DNA from: Parendozoicomonas haliclonae
GTDB taxonomy: Bacteria > Pseudomonadota > Gammaproteobacteria > Pseudomonadales > Endozoicomonadaceae
DNA length: 64,000 nt
NCBI RefSeq assembly: GCF_900174585.1
Contig: NZ_FWPT01000005.1
Location: 248,001-312,000 of the forward strand
Direction of reading: 5' to 3'
The notes below the pieces were generated by a model, which was not told where the DNA came from, searched no databases, and was given only the letters and a program-made list of their open reading frames with translations. How positions within the stretch are numbered: the stretch's first letter is position 1; every line of letters begins with the position of its first letter. A program made the position numbers and the translations under genes. Below, one piece after another: positions 18,356-26,274 of the stretch.

Positions 18356-19944
18356 AATGCAACGGCCTCCGCCTGGTCCTCGGTTTCAGGAGCGTCAAAG
18401 ACGCCAGCCATCCAGCCACCAACTTCTTCAATGCTGGTGTTCTGGATCGGTTTGATAGGGGAGAGCTGACCATGGCAGAGTGCACCAATACGATCGCTGA
18501 TCTGGAACAGTTCATCCAGATCCTCGGAGATCACAATAATGGCTGTACCCTGATCCCGCAGGCTGATAAGCGCCTGGTGAATGGTATTGGCGGCTCCTAC
18601 ATCAACACCCCAGGTCGGGCTGGCACAGATCAGCAGCTTGGGGTTCTGCTGGATTTCCCGGCCAATAATAAATTTCTGCAGGTTACCACCAGATAGAGAG
18701 CGCGCCTCGGCATGAATGCCGGCAGCCTTGACTCCGAACCGCTCGACCACGTTGCTTGAGAAGTTGGCAATCCGGCTGTTGCGCAGAAAGCCAAGCTGCA
18801 GCAGGTTTTCCAGAAAACCGGTGAGCAGACCGTTCTCCTTCAGGCTCATTTCCGGTACTGCGCCACGACCGAGACGCTCTTCGGGAACAGTCGCGATACC
18901 AAGACGGCGACGCTTATAAGGAGAGAGCTGACCGATTGCCTGACCTTCCAAAGTAATCTGGTTGGCCTGTGGAGCATGACGTTCACCACTCAACAACTTG
19001 AGCAGTTCCTTTTGGCCATTACCAGCGACACCGGCAATGCCGAGGATCTGACCGGCACGCACATCCAGGCTGATATCCTGCAGGTCGGTGCCGAAGTCAT
19101 CTTCTTTATTGGCGGAAAGCTTGTGCAGCGTTAGCAACTCACGTCCACCGTCAACTTTCGGGTAGGGCACTCCCAGTTCGGTATGGCTGCCAACCATCAT
19201 CGCCGCCATCTCTGTGGTGCTGGTTGTGCGTGGATCACACTCACCACTGACCTTGCCGTTACGCAGTACAGTGGCACCGTGACACAGGGTCTGCACTTCA
19301 TGGAGCTTATGGCTGATAAACAGAATACTGCAGCCTTCATCGGACAAGGTACGCAGGGAGTCGAACAGGCGGTTCACTTCCTGCGGTGTCAGTACCGAGG
19401 TGGGTTCATCAAGAATCAGCAGGCTGATGTTCTGTAACAGGCAGCGGATAATCTCTACCCGCTGTCGTTCACCGATGGAGAGCGTATGAACCTGACGGTC
19501 GGGATCAACGGCAATACCGTACCGTTCGGAGACACTGCGGATGCGTTCGTTGAGCTGCTGACGATCCCGAGCCTGATCAGCAGGCAGGCCAAGGGCAATG
19601 TTTTCAGCAACGGTCAGTGTTTCAAACAAGGAGAAGTGTTGAAACACCATGCCGATGCCCAGATCTCTGGCCTGGCCGGGGGAACGAATAGAGACGGGCT
19701 CGCCATTCCACCAGATCTGTCCGGTATCAGGGTTGGTGACACCGTACAGGATTTTCATAAGCGTGCTTTTGCCAGCACCGTTCTCACCCAGCAGGGCATG
19801 GATCTCGCCGGGCCGAATCGCCAGGCTGATATCATCGTTGGCACGGACGCCGGGATAGATCTTACTGATCCCCTGACAACGTATCCGTGAACGGAAGCCG
19901 GTTTCACTACTGAAGGAACCGGAGGATGATTCGGGTGGTGACAT
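18352..19944 (-). CDS. Nucleoside ABC transporter ATP-binding protein (NupO-like, two domains)
   Basis: 530 residues from the ATG at 19944; a TTG 51 bases upstream is possible but adds a non-conserved tail. Two ATPase domains in one chain, as in sugar and nucleoside importers. The first has Walker A LLGENGAGKSTL, signature LSIGERQRVEI and Walker B LLILDEPTSVL. The second has a degenerate P-loop (GIAGVAGNGQKELLKLL) and signature RSLSGGNLQKFIIGRE. It leads the operon of ATPase, two permeases and binding protein. A promoter should lie in the AT-rich 19945-20085 interval, but I cannot fix it. Confidence 0.9.
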   Translation of the reverse strand: MSPPESSSGSFSSETGFRSRIRCQGISKIYPGVRANDDISLAIRPGEIHALLGENGAGKSTLMKILYGVTNPDTGQIWWNGEPVSIRSPGQARDLGIGMVFQHFSLFETLTVAENIALGLPADQARDRQQLNERIRSVSERYGIAVDPDRQVHTLSIGERQRVEIIRCLLQNISLLILDEPTSVLTPQEVNRLFDSLRTLSDEGCSILFISHKLHEVQTLCHGATVLRNGKVSGECDPRTTSTTEMAAMMVGSHTELGVPYPKVDGGRELLTLHKLSANKEDDFGTDLQDISLDVRAGQILGIAGVAGNGQKELLKLLSGERHAPQANQITLEGQAIGQLSPYKRRRLGIATVPEERLGRGAVPEMSLKENGLLTGFLENLLQLGFLRNSRIANFSSNVVERFGVKAAGIHAEARSLSGGNLQKFIIGREIQQNPKLLICASPTWGVDVGAANTIHQALISLRDQGTAIIVISEDLDELFQISDRIGALCHGQLSPIKPIQNTSIEEVGGWMAGVFDAPETEDQAEAVAL

Positions 19945-20084
19945 GGGTATTATTGTTCTGCTGGCAGTACACACTGTCGCCACTTCCGACGACAACCGTC
20001 AGTCTGCTGTTGTTGGATTTATAGGTGATAATTATTGTTACGGAATTTTACTCTAATCTTGTTTCGGAAAATACTACCGGCGAA

Positions 20085-20122
20085 AAAAAACGCCCATGGT
20101 CATAAGATCATGGGCGTTTTGT
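20085..20122 (-). terminator. Rho-independent terminator
   Basis: CGCCCATG (20091-20098) and CATGGGCG (20109-20116) form a perfect stem, with an A-run on the left (T-run on the minus strand) and TTTT on the right. It ends the phosphate transporter/coiled-coil unit on the minus strand. Confidence 0.85.
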
Positions 20123-20140
20123 TCTTACCGGGCCTTGGGT

Positions 20141-20377
20141 TTAGCGTTTGCCACCCAGCAGACGACGGATCTTGCTGAAGATGGACACGTGATGTGCTTC
20201 TTCCTCTTCCAGCCAGTATTCCAGGTTGTCAGCGACTTTGTGCTGTTCTTCCATACGCAGCTTTTCCAGCTCCGCTTTCAGTTCATGCACTTCCCGCTGG
20301 GCAGCCTTAAGACGAATCTTCAGGGCCTTACGCTGCTTCTTGAAGTTCTTCAGGTTATGGGCGCTATGCTCAGTCAT
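20141..20377 (-). CDS. Small coiled-coil protein, partner of the Na/Pi transporter gene
   Basis: 78 residues, highly charged. Residues 8-45 have heptad spacing of hydrophobic residues (LKIRLKAAQREVHELKAEL) typical of a coiled coil. The second half carries an acidic patch (YWLEEEEAHH) and ends in a basic tail (KIRRLLGGKR). There is no signal peptide or membrane helix. It starts 13 bases after the transporter stop and shares its terminator, so the two are one transcript. The family is not known to me. A regulatory or scaffold role for the transporter is only inferred from linkage. Confidence 0.7.
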   Translation of the reverse strand: MTEHSAHNLKNFKKQRKALKIRLKAAQREVHELKAELEKLRMEEQHKVADNLEYWLEEEEAHHVSIFSKIRRLLGGKR

Positions 20378-20389
20378 GATCGATTCCTA

Positions 20390-21544
20390 TTAACGGGTCA
20401 GCAGAATCAGAGCGGCTGGCAGAATAAAGAACACGCCAATCACATAACCAAAAACAATACTGCGGTTCCGGCTGGCTTTCTGGGCGAAGGTACGCGCCGC
20501 CAGGTACGGAATATTACGCAGGAACGGAATCCCATAGATAACCACTGTCGCAGAGATGTTGAACATCAGGTGGACAAAGGCAATCTGCAGACTCTGTTCA
20601 GCCATCGCACCGGATACCGACAGTGCCGCCATCAGCGCAGTCACACAGGTACCGATATTACAGCCCAGGGTGAACGGATAAACTTCTTTAAGTTTGAAGA
20701 TACCGTTACCAGCCAGAGGCACGATCAGACTGGTGGAAGTAGAGGAAGATTGTACCGCTACAGTCACCAGAGTACCGGACGCCATGCTCTTCAGCGGGTT
20801 ACCGCCGATCGCCTTATGCAGGACTTCCTTGGCACGTCCAACCATCAGCTTCTTAAGCACTTTGCCCAGAACCATGATGGAGATAAATACAAACGCCAGA
20901 CCCAGCAGAGCCAAGGCTACACCACCCCAGATACCCGGCAGGATTTCGAACATGTCTTTGAACAGGCCAACAACCGGTTTGGTGATTGGCTTGATAAAGT
21001 CCAGACCGGACATGTCCATATCCGCGCTGCCGCCATAGAACCAGCCCGCCATGGCTTCAGAAACCTTGCCCAAATAACCGGTCGCGATCTCCATAGGCAG
21101 GAAAATAGCAACGGCCAGCAGGTTAAAGAAGTCGTGAATCGTTGCGGCTGAGAAGGCGCGGCGGAACTCTTTACGCTTGCTGATATGGCCCATGCTGACC
21201 ATGGTGTTGGTCACGGTGGTACCAATGTTGGCACCCATAATCATGGGGATGGCTGTTGCGACCGGCAGACCACCGGCTACAAGACCTACGATTACAGACG
21301 TTACAGTACTGGAAGACTGGATCAGCGCAGTTGCGAAGGTACCAATCACCAGACCCATAACAGGGTTGCTGGCAAAAGCGAACAACTGGCGTGCGCCTTC
21401 TGCGCCCCCGGATGCCCACTTGAAACCACTGCCTATCATGCCAACTGCGAGCAGCAGCAGATAAACCATAGCAATAACGGTCGCCCATTGACGGATAGTT
21501 CCGGCAGTAGTAGTGCCGGTTTGAACCGTTTGAGTCGCTTGCAT
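20390..21544 (-). CDS. NptA-type sodium/phosphate cotransporter (Na/Pi_cotrans family)
   Basis: 384 residues from the ATG at 21544; an earlier in-frame start adds a Cys/Phe-rich stretch not typical of the family. It has two inverted halves, each with the QSSS signature of PF02690: ALIQSSSTVTSVIVGLVAG in the first and VAVQSSSTSTSLIVPLAG in the second, plus paired MGANIGTTVTN and LGCNIGTCVTA motifs. About eight to nine membrane helices. It lacks the C-terminal PhoU-like domain of the YjbB branch, so it matches the short NptA (Vibrio) branch. It takes up phosphate with Na+ in the inner membrane. Marine context fits sodium coupling. Confidence 0.9.
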   Translation of the reverse strand: MQATQTVQTGTTTAGTIRQWATVIAMVYLLLLAVGMIGSGFKWASGGAEGARQLFAFASNPVMGLVIGTFATALIQSSSTVTSVIVGLVAGGLPVATAIPMIMGANIGTTVTNTMVSMGHISKRKEFRRAFSAATIHDFFNLLAVAIFLPMEIATGYLGKVSEAMAGWFYGGSADMDMSGLDFIKPITKPVVGLFKDMFEILPGIWGGVALALLGLAFVFISIMVLGKVLKKLMVGRAKEVLHKAIGGNPLKSMASGTLVTVAVQSSSTSTSLIVPLAGNGIFKLKEVYPFTLGCNIGTCVTALMAALSVSGAMAEQSLQIAFVHLMFNISATVVIYGIPFLRNIPYLAARTFAQKASRNRSIVFGYVIGVFFILPAALILLTR

Positions 21545-21767
21545 TGTGTAAAACCAGAAATAGAACCCACATGGGTGCCCGGTGAACTTTATGGATTTAC
21601 AGAATCCAGACAATCTCGGCAAGGCGTAATTGTCGGTGTGATATACCTAGCTGATTGGCGATGATGTATGGGGAGAGTGTGTGTCCTGTTGCTGGGTTGT
21701 ACGGATAATTTGGAGGGATGTGCTGAGAATGGGCAACAGTGCGGGTGTTGGGCTGATGACTATAAAA

Positions 21768-21812
21768 ATCGAAGAAAAGAGTCTGGACTCTGATAAGCGT
21801 TACCAGAGTCCA
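21768..21812 (-). terminator. Rho-independent terminator of the DUF1097 gene
   Basis: GGACTCTG (21785-21792) and CAGAGTCC (21804-21811) form a perfect stem. On the minus strand it is followed by a T-rich run (CTTTTCTTCG, then ATTTTTATA), right after the DUF1097 stop. Confidence 0.8.
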
Positions 21813-21836
21813 TTAAGGCGGGTGGTCGGATAAACG

Positions 21837-22319
21837 TTAGAGTGTATCGCCAACAGTTGAGACAGCCTGCTTCTGGCAAATTTTATGCAGCCAAAGACCG
21901 GAGGCTTTCATGGCATAGCCAAACACAGCGCCAACCAGAAGAGAAGGCAGAACCAGCTGCCAGTCGCCATTGGCCGCAAACGTCGCACAGCTGCCGATAA
22001 ATGTTCCTGGAATAAAGCCCAGCCAGGATTTCTTCGCCTGAATACACATCAAGAAGGCGACAACTGCCGTGACGACATAGCCCAGAATCTCCAGGCTGGC
22101 GACAGAAGACAGTTTGATAATGACCATGGCCCAGAAAACGCCGGTGATATTGGTCAGCATACTTTCTGCCAAACCCGGCAGGCCATCGCGGGGGGAGGCG
22201 AAATATGTGGTGCAGCCCATAAAGCCGGCCCAGCTCAACAGGCCCAGTGAGACGGAGACCCACCCCCACAGGCCGGAGAGAATACCGGTGGTCAGGGCGA
22301 TAGCGAAAAGAACGGACAT
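21837..22319 (-). CDS. DUF1097 membrane protein (YcdZ-like)
   Basis: 160 residues with about five hydrophobic helices and the DUF1097 pattern: GLWGWVSVSLGLLSWAGFMG, YFASPRDGLPGL and LGFIPGTFIGSCATFA. The family is a small inner-membrane protein of unknown function. The ATG has GGGAGA eight bases upstream. It lies downstream of a LysR gene on the same strand with a palindrome between them, so regulation by that protein is plausible but unproven. Confidence 0.8.
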   Translation of the reverse strand: MSVLFAIALTTGILSGLWGWVSVSLGLLSWAGFMGCTTYFASPRDGLPGLAESMLTNITGVFWAMVIIKLSSVASLEILGYVVTAVVAFLMCIQAKKSWLGFIPGTFIGSCATFAANGDWQLVLPSLLVGAVFGYAMKASGLWLHKICQKQAVSTVGDTL

Positions 22320-22371
22320 CGACGGGGTCTCCCTCGTGAATCAAATCACTGTTTTATCGAACCATCAGGAA

Positions 22372-22393
22372 GCCAACAATAGGCATTGTTGGC
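22372..22393. promoter_or_regulatory. Perfect palindrome between LysR gene and DUF1097 gene
   Basis: GCCAACAAT (22372-22380), four bases, then ATTGTTGGC (22385-22393): a 9-bp perfect dyad 53 bases before the DUF1097 start and 66 bases after the LysR stop. No T-run follows on either strand, so it is a weak terminator candidate and may be an operator. Confidence 0.45.
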
Positions 22394-22458
22394 ACAGATT
22401 TACTGATGATTACCGAGTGACACTGGTGAAATATTGACCGGGTGGGCGATCTGCGCGT

Positions 22459-23382
22459 TCAGGTATCCAATAGGTGAGCGGGCAATAGATGTTCCGGTTG
22501 CCAGGCCAGCAGATAGTCTTTCAGTTGGCGGAGCATATTACTGTGGTATTTCTTTTTATGGGTCAGCAGATAGAAATGCCGTTTCAGGTTCAGGTCACGT
22601 ACATGGATAGTGCTGATCATTCCCGAGGTCAGGGCAGATTTCACCGCAAAGCGGGAGAGGCAGGCGATACCTATATCGTCAATAACACACTGCTTCACTG
22701 CTTCTGCCCGGTTCAGCACCATGCCGACCTGAGTGTGATCAAAATAGGGCGCGATCATTTCATCAAACAGCTCGCGGGTGCCGGAACCATGCTCCCGAAG
22801 AATCCAGGTTTCGTCGGCAAGCTCCGATAAACAAACATCTTTCTTGTTGGCGAGCGGGTGGTTGTTGCTGCAGATAATCAGCAGCTCATCTTCCAGCCAT
22901 GTCGTCACTTCGATATCAGGATGCAGGCAGGTGCCTTCCACCATGGCCATATCAATCTTGAACTCCAGCAGCCGCTGCTCAATGGTCTTGCTGTTCTTGA
23001 TTTCCATTTCGATACGGACGCCGGGTTGTTTCTGCTGAAAGGCAGAAAGTATCCGGGGCATCAGGTTATTGCCGACGGTGGAGCTGGCATTGAGGATGAT
23101 ATTCCCCGACAGCGGACCATCACTATGGGCAAACTGGTTTTCCAGCTCCTTGGCGCGATCAATCAGTTCGCTGGCTTTAGGAAGCAGTGCACGACCCGCA
23201 TCGTTCAATTTCAGGCTGCTGCCCTGATGACGGTCAAATAGAGGGCCGAGATGCTTTTCCAGCTCGGAGAGGGCCATGCTCGCTGCGGGTTGGGAGATAT
23301 ACAGGGATTCGGCGGCACCGGTTACACGACCAATCTGAGCGACTGCCCGAAAGATCTCCAGCTGACGAAGGGTAATGTGCAT
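22459..23382 (-). CDS. LysR-family transcriptional regulator (YeiE-like)
   Basis: 307 residues from the ATG at 23382; an in-frame TTG seven codons upstream is less likely. The N-terminal winged helix-turn-helix is clear (ITLRQLEIFRAVAQIGRVTG, then ESLYISQPAASMALSELEKH), followed by a LysR substrate-binding domain with HGSGTRELFDEM and DDIGIACLSRFAVKSAL. The N-terminus resembles YeiE. The effector is unknown. The neighbour downstream is DUF1097; upstream is an AT-rich 235-base gap shared with the small-protein unit. Confidence 0.85.
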   Translation of the reverse strand: MHITLRQLEIFRAVAQIGRVTGAAESLYISQPAASMALSELEKHLGPLFDRHQGSSLKLNDAGRALLPKASELIDRAKELENQFAHSDGPLSGNIILNASSTVGNNLMPRILSAFQQKQPGVRIEMEIKNSKTIEQRLLEFKIDMAMVEGTCLHPDIEVTTWLEDELLIICSNNHPLANKKDVCLSELADETWILREHGSGTRELFDEMIAPYFDHTQVGMVLNRAEAVKQCVIDDIGIACLSRFAVKSALTSGMISTIHVRDLNLKRHFYLLTHKKKYHSNMLRQLKDYLLAWQPEHLLPAHLLDT

Positions 23383-23563
23383 GGAAGCGATTGCCTGTCC
23401 CAAAAATAATCAGACAGTGTATTCAGCAAGTGCGCATCAGGGCTAACACATGGATCAAAAAAACAGCAGTTCGAGGGGCTGAAAGTTATAAGTTAAGTTG
23501 ATGGGTTAGAAAAATATTATTGATTTTTGTAGTAATTTTTCCGGCCATATACTCGCCACAAGG

Positions 23564-23596
23564 CCTGCGGAATCCATCCCTTCATTACTCCGCAGG
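23564..23596 (+). promoter_or_regulatory. 5' leader hairpin of the small-protein unit
   Basis: CCTGCGGA (23564-23571) and TCCGCAGG (23589-23596), a perfect 8-bp stem with 17 loop bases, 21 bases upstream of the small ORF start. A TATACT box sits at 23548-23553 but no well-spaced -35 is seen. It may be leader structure. Confidence 0.4.
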
Positions 23597-23617
23597 GTTT
23601 ATAAACCGAGTTGTAAA

Positions 23618-23770
23618 ATGAAAAACAGCAATATCAACAGCTGGATCGAGCTGAAGAAAATGACCCCTCATTATGAAGTCCTGATGAACTACAAGCGTAT
23701 GCTGAATCGTTCAACACCATGGACTGATATGTCTCAGTTTTTCAAGGAAGCTGACAAGCATATGAAATGA
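23618..23770 (+). CDS. Small 50-residue protein, unknown
   Basis: A 50-residue reading frame from the ATG at 23618 to TGA at 23768. It is basic and helical-looking with several Met and Lys residues (MKNSNINSWIELKKM at the N-terminus, PWTDMSQFFKEADKHMK at the end) and contains two Trp. Codon use resembles the neighbours (ctg, cgt, aag), and a leader hairpin and strong terminator bracket it, which argues for a real transcript. The ribosome-binding site is weak. I do not recognise the family. It could instead be part of a regulatory RNA. Confidence 0.45.
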   Translation: MKNSNINSWIELKKMTPHYEVLMNYKRMLNRSTPWTDMSQFFKEADKHMK

Positions 23771-23824
23771 CAGATATTTCTGTCTTGATGCCTGTCAATG
23801 AGCCTCTGTTGCTCATGCTCTAAG

Positions 23825-23882
23825 GAAGCGTTATTGGTGATCGTGTGAATGTGTGCAGTTATCACCAATAGCGCTTTTTCTA
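23825..23882 (+). terminator. Strong rho-independent terminator
   Basis: TTATTGGTGAT (23831-23841) pairs with ATCACCAATA (23861-23870), extended by flanking GCG and CGC, followed by TTTTTCTATTTT. It ends the small-protein transcript. The rest of 23883-24053 is T-rich without a gene. Confidence 0.85.
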
Positions 23883-24053
23883 TTTTGGTATGTCTTGCTT
23901 TATCTCCTTTCTTCTTTCCTTCTATTTATATGTATCCATTTGTGAGCTGACGACCCTGTCAGTACGGCTGGCTATTTCTTAAACACCGTGGTTTGTATGG
24001 CACTATCGGCTTTCTGATGACTCCAATTACTGATTATCATCAGGAGTTCTTCC

Positions 24054-24443
24054 ATGCGCTGCCCATCCAATCCCCTCGTGATTACCATTGAGGCCTATCC
24101 CCCACCCAGATTCAGGAAAGAACAGCGTGGATGGAAAGGGCGAATGGTCCGATTGTATGAGCAGGTCACGCCCAATCTGAAACTGGCAGGCCGAATAGTC
24201 GGGCAGGGAACGTTATGGTGCGCCCGTCAGCTACTTAAGACTCGCGAACTTATGCCCGTTTCACCGATGGAGGCTGTTTCTCTAGGGGGCACCGTAATGG
24301 TCTTTTCCTATCTGGGCCTGTTCAATCTGGATTCTGACAAAGAACTAACACCCAGACACCTCTTATGGACCATGGTGATTGTGGCTCCTACGCTCATACT
24401 TTCTAATCTCTATGAGATCAGGGATCTGTTCCGCAACCCTTGA
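24054..24443 (+). CDS. Orphan membrane protein
   Basis: 129 residues, not recognised. The N-terminal half is basic (RFRKEQRGWKGRMVRL) and the C-terminal half has two hydrophobic segments, at about 80-96 (VSLGGTVMVFSYLGLFNL) and 106-120 (LLWTMVIVAPTLILSNLY). AGGAG lies eight bases before the ATG. No signal peptide. The adjoining orphan gene lies on the same strand 134 bases on. Function unknown. Confidence 0.6.
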   Translation: MRCPSNPLVITIEAYPPPRFRKEQRGWKGRMVRLYEQVTPNLKLAGRIVGQGTLWCARQLLKTRELMPVSPMEAVSLGGTVMVFSYLGLFNLDSDKELTPRHLLWTMVIVAPTLILSNLYEIRDLFRNP

Positions 24444-24483
24444 ATCTGCCGGTGAATCCACGACTTCGACTTTTTGCTCACGA

Positions 24484-24550
24484 CCAATGGCCAATAGTGT
24501 TAGTGGCTCGCGAACGCTATTGTTGGGCAATCAATAATTGCGCCAATAGG
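24484..24550 (+). promoter_or_regulatory. Mutually exclusive stem-loops upstream of orphan gene
   Basis: CCAATAG (24491-24497), CTATTG (24517-24522) and CCAATAG (24543-24549) lie in a row, so the middle segment can pair with either flank. The second option is strengthened by inner pairing of GCAAT with ATTGC. It sits 28 bases before the next start, an arrangement seen in attenuators. Confidence 0.4.
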
Positions 24551-24577
24551 GTCAAAAACAGCTCAAGGAGGACGGTT

Positions 24578-25186
24578 ATGGACGTACGGCAAAGCAGTCT
24601 GGGCGGTGTGAGCAATAATCCTTCACTGTCCCGAAGTGTGTCACTGGAGGCACAATCCAAGACGGAAGTCTGGGGCCGTTCCATAAAGCCTTCTCTGAAG
24701 CAGCGCATTCTGAAAGCACCAGAATTTATGGTGTCGGGAGCCAAACGTTTCTCTGAGCGGGTGACCTATCCGGTGCGAGAGTTCGTGACTGAAGTTCTGG
24801 TCGAAACAGCGTCAAGCTTTTGGAACGCTTTGAATCAGAGTACAAGCAGCTCTTACCTGTCGTGTGTGAAAGCGTTGAAGCCCATGGGCTTGAAGCCCCA
24901 GAGGGAACATAAAATCCGTACAGTAGTGCTGGATATCTACCAGTTCTCCGGTGCGATTAAGGGCGGCGTAAAGGCTTTACCACTCGGCACCTTCTCGGCC
25001 ATACGGAAGGTTTTTAAGGAAGGCCTTCAATATGATCCTGCCAGACAGTGCCATACCCGCAACCGGGTAAGAGATAGCTGGGATGCAGGTGCGGATCGGT
25101 TTGATGAGTCCATTCGCCAGATCGAGCGTGACAATCTGTGTGGTGTCCTGTGGCATGATCGTAAGCTTGCCGCACAGAAAAACTAA
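24578..25186 (+). CDS. Orphan protein, unknown
   Basis: 202 residues from the ATG at 24578, which has a near-perfect AAGGAGG site; an upstream TTG in the same frame is discarded. The N-terminus is Ser-rich and probably disordered (SSLGGVSNNPSLSRSVSLEA). The middle is basic and amphipathic (FMVSGAKRFSERVTYPVREF), and the C-terminus is charged and helical (RDSWDAGADRFDESIRQIER). There is no signal peptide or clear membrane helix. Overall basic. I do not recognise it. A GC-rich hairpin follows. Confidence 0.6.
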   Translation: MDVRQSSLGGVSNNPSLSRSVSLEAQSKTEVWGRSIKPSLKQRILKAPEFMVSGAKRFSERVTYPVREFVTEVLVETASSFWNALNQSTSSSYLSCVKALKPMGLKPQREHKIRTVVLDIYQFSGAIKGGVKALPLGTFSAIRKVFKEGLQYDPARQCHTRNRVRDSWDAGADRFDESIRQIERDNLCGVLWHDRKLAAQKN

Positions 25187-25206
25187 AAACAGGTGTTGTT
25201 ATTGCA

Positions 25207-25235
25207 GTGCGGGGCAATATTCTTTTGTCCCGCAC
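25207..25235 (+). terminator. Hairpin after orphan gene
   Basis: GTGCGGG (25207-25213) and CCCGCAC (25229-25235) form a perfect 7-bp stem 20 bases after the stop of the orphan gene. No T-run follows, so it is a weak terminator. Confidence 0.45.
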
Positions 25236-25301
25236 GATAGCTTGCCTCAGCAAATCTCTTCTCTATAAGATGACGTCTCTGATTTTGAACTGTTGATCCT
25301 G

Positions 25302-26222
25302 ATGTTAAAAATAATAACCCGCTCGTTCTCGGCCCTGTGTGCTTTGCTCATCTTATTGTTCGTAGCGGCAGCCTGGTATTTCTCTGGTCAGCTGTTACAG
25401 CCTGGACGTGCGCCCTGCAATCAGGATCACTATGTGTTTTGTACCACCCCGGCTCAGATAGGTTTGCCGTTTGAATCATTAGAGCTGAAGACTGCTGATG
25501 GGCTTCGGCTCTCCGGCTGGTATATCCCGGGTCGTCTGCAGGGGGCCGGTATCGTGATGGTTCACGGTCGTGGTGCGACCCGCCATGAAGCTTTAAGGGA
25601 TGCTATTGCCCTGGGGGAGGCTGGCTTCCCTATGTTGCTGATTGATCTGCGTAACTCCGGCGACAGTGAAGCCTCTTTTAATTCCATGGGTTTCCATGAG
25701 CAAAAGGATGTCCAGGCTGCTGTCGAGTATCTGCAGAACAGAGGTAAAGATCGGATTGGGGTGGTTGGCTACTCTATGGGCGCATCGACTTCGATTATGG
25801 CCATGGCGGATAACCCACTGATTAAGGCCGGCTGGTTTGATTCCGGGTTTACTGATCTTGACACTATTATTCTTGACCGTGGTGCGCTGGATTATGGTCT
25901 GCCACGGAATGCGCTTTTCTCGGGTATGGTGCGATTCTTTTATGAATTGCGTGGCGACCTGGAAACCGAAGGCTGGACGCCAGTCGCTGTTATTGCCTCC
26001 ATAGCACCGCGCCCCGTCTTTATTGTTCATGGTACAGCAGACAGTGATGTGCCGGTTGCCCATGGACGAGCACTTTATGAGGCTGCCAAGCAGCCTAAAA
26101 CTTATTGGGAAATTCCCGGTGGTGAACATACCCGGGCCTGGCAGGCGGACCCAAAATTATCCGCGCAGCTGATCCAGCAGTTTTTCCTTCAGGCTTTAAT
26201 GCCGGAAACCCTTCAGCAGTAA
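25302..26222 (+). CDS. Alpha/beta hydrolase, membrane-anchored
   Basis: 306 residues from the ATG at 25302. An N-terminal hydrophobic helix (about 10-28) acts as anchor or uncleaved signal. The alpha/beta-hydrolase fold shows an oxyanion-hole HGRG, nucleophile elbow GYSMGAS (Ser near 159), acid in HGTADSDVP, and His in GGEHTRAW. The layout matches YqkD/BEM46-like hydrolases that face the periplasm. The substrate is unknown. A terminator follows, so it is a single-gene unit. Confidence 0.85.
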   Translation: MLKIITRSFSALCALLILLFVAAAWYFSGQLLQPGRAPCNQDHYVFCTTPAQIGLPFESLELKTADGLRLSGWYIPGRLQGAGIVMVHGRGATRHEALRDAIALGEAGFPMLLIDLRNSGDSEASFNSMGFHEQKDVQAAVEYLQNRGKDRIGVVGYSMGASTSIMAMADNPLIKAGWFDSGFTDLDTIILDRGALDYGLPRNALFSGMVRFFYELRGDLETEGWTPVAVIASIAPRPVFIVHGTADSDVPVAHGRALYEAAKQPKTYWEIPGGEHTRAWQADPKLSAQLIQQFFLQALMPETLQQ

Positions 26223-26226
26223 TCAA

Positions 26227-26260
26227 AAGCCCCTTGCTCGTTAATGAACAAGGGGCGTCT
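26227..26260. terminator. Bidirectional terminator
   Basis: GCCCCTTG (26229-26236) and CAAGGGGC (26249-26256) form a perfect stem between convergent genes. The minus-strand side has TTTTGATT and is the stronger direction. Confidence 0.75.
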
Positions 26261-26274
26261 TCGTGGCGTTGGTA

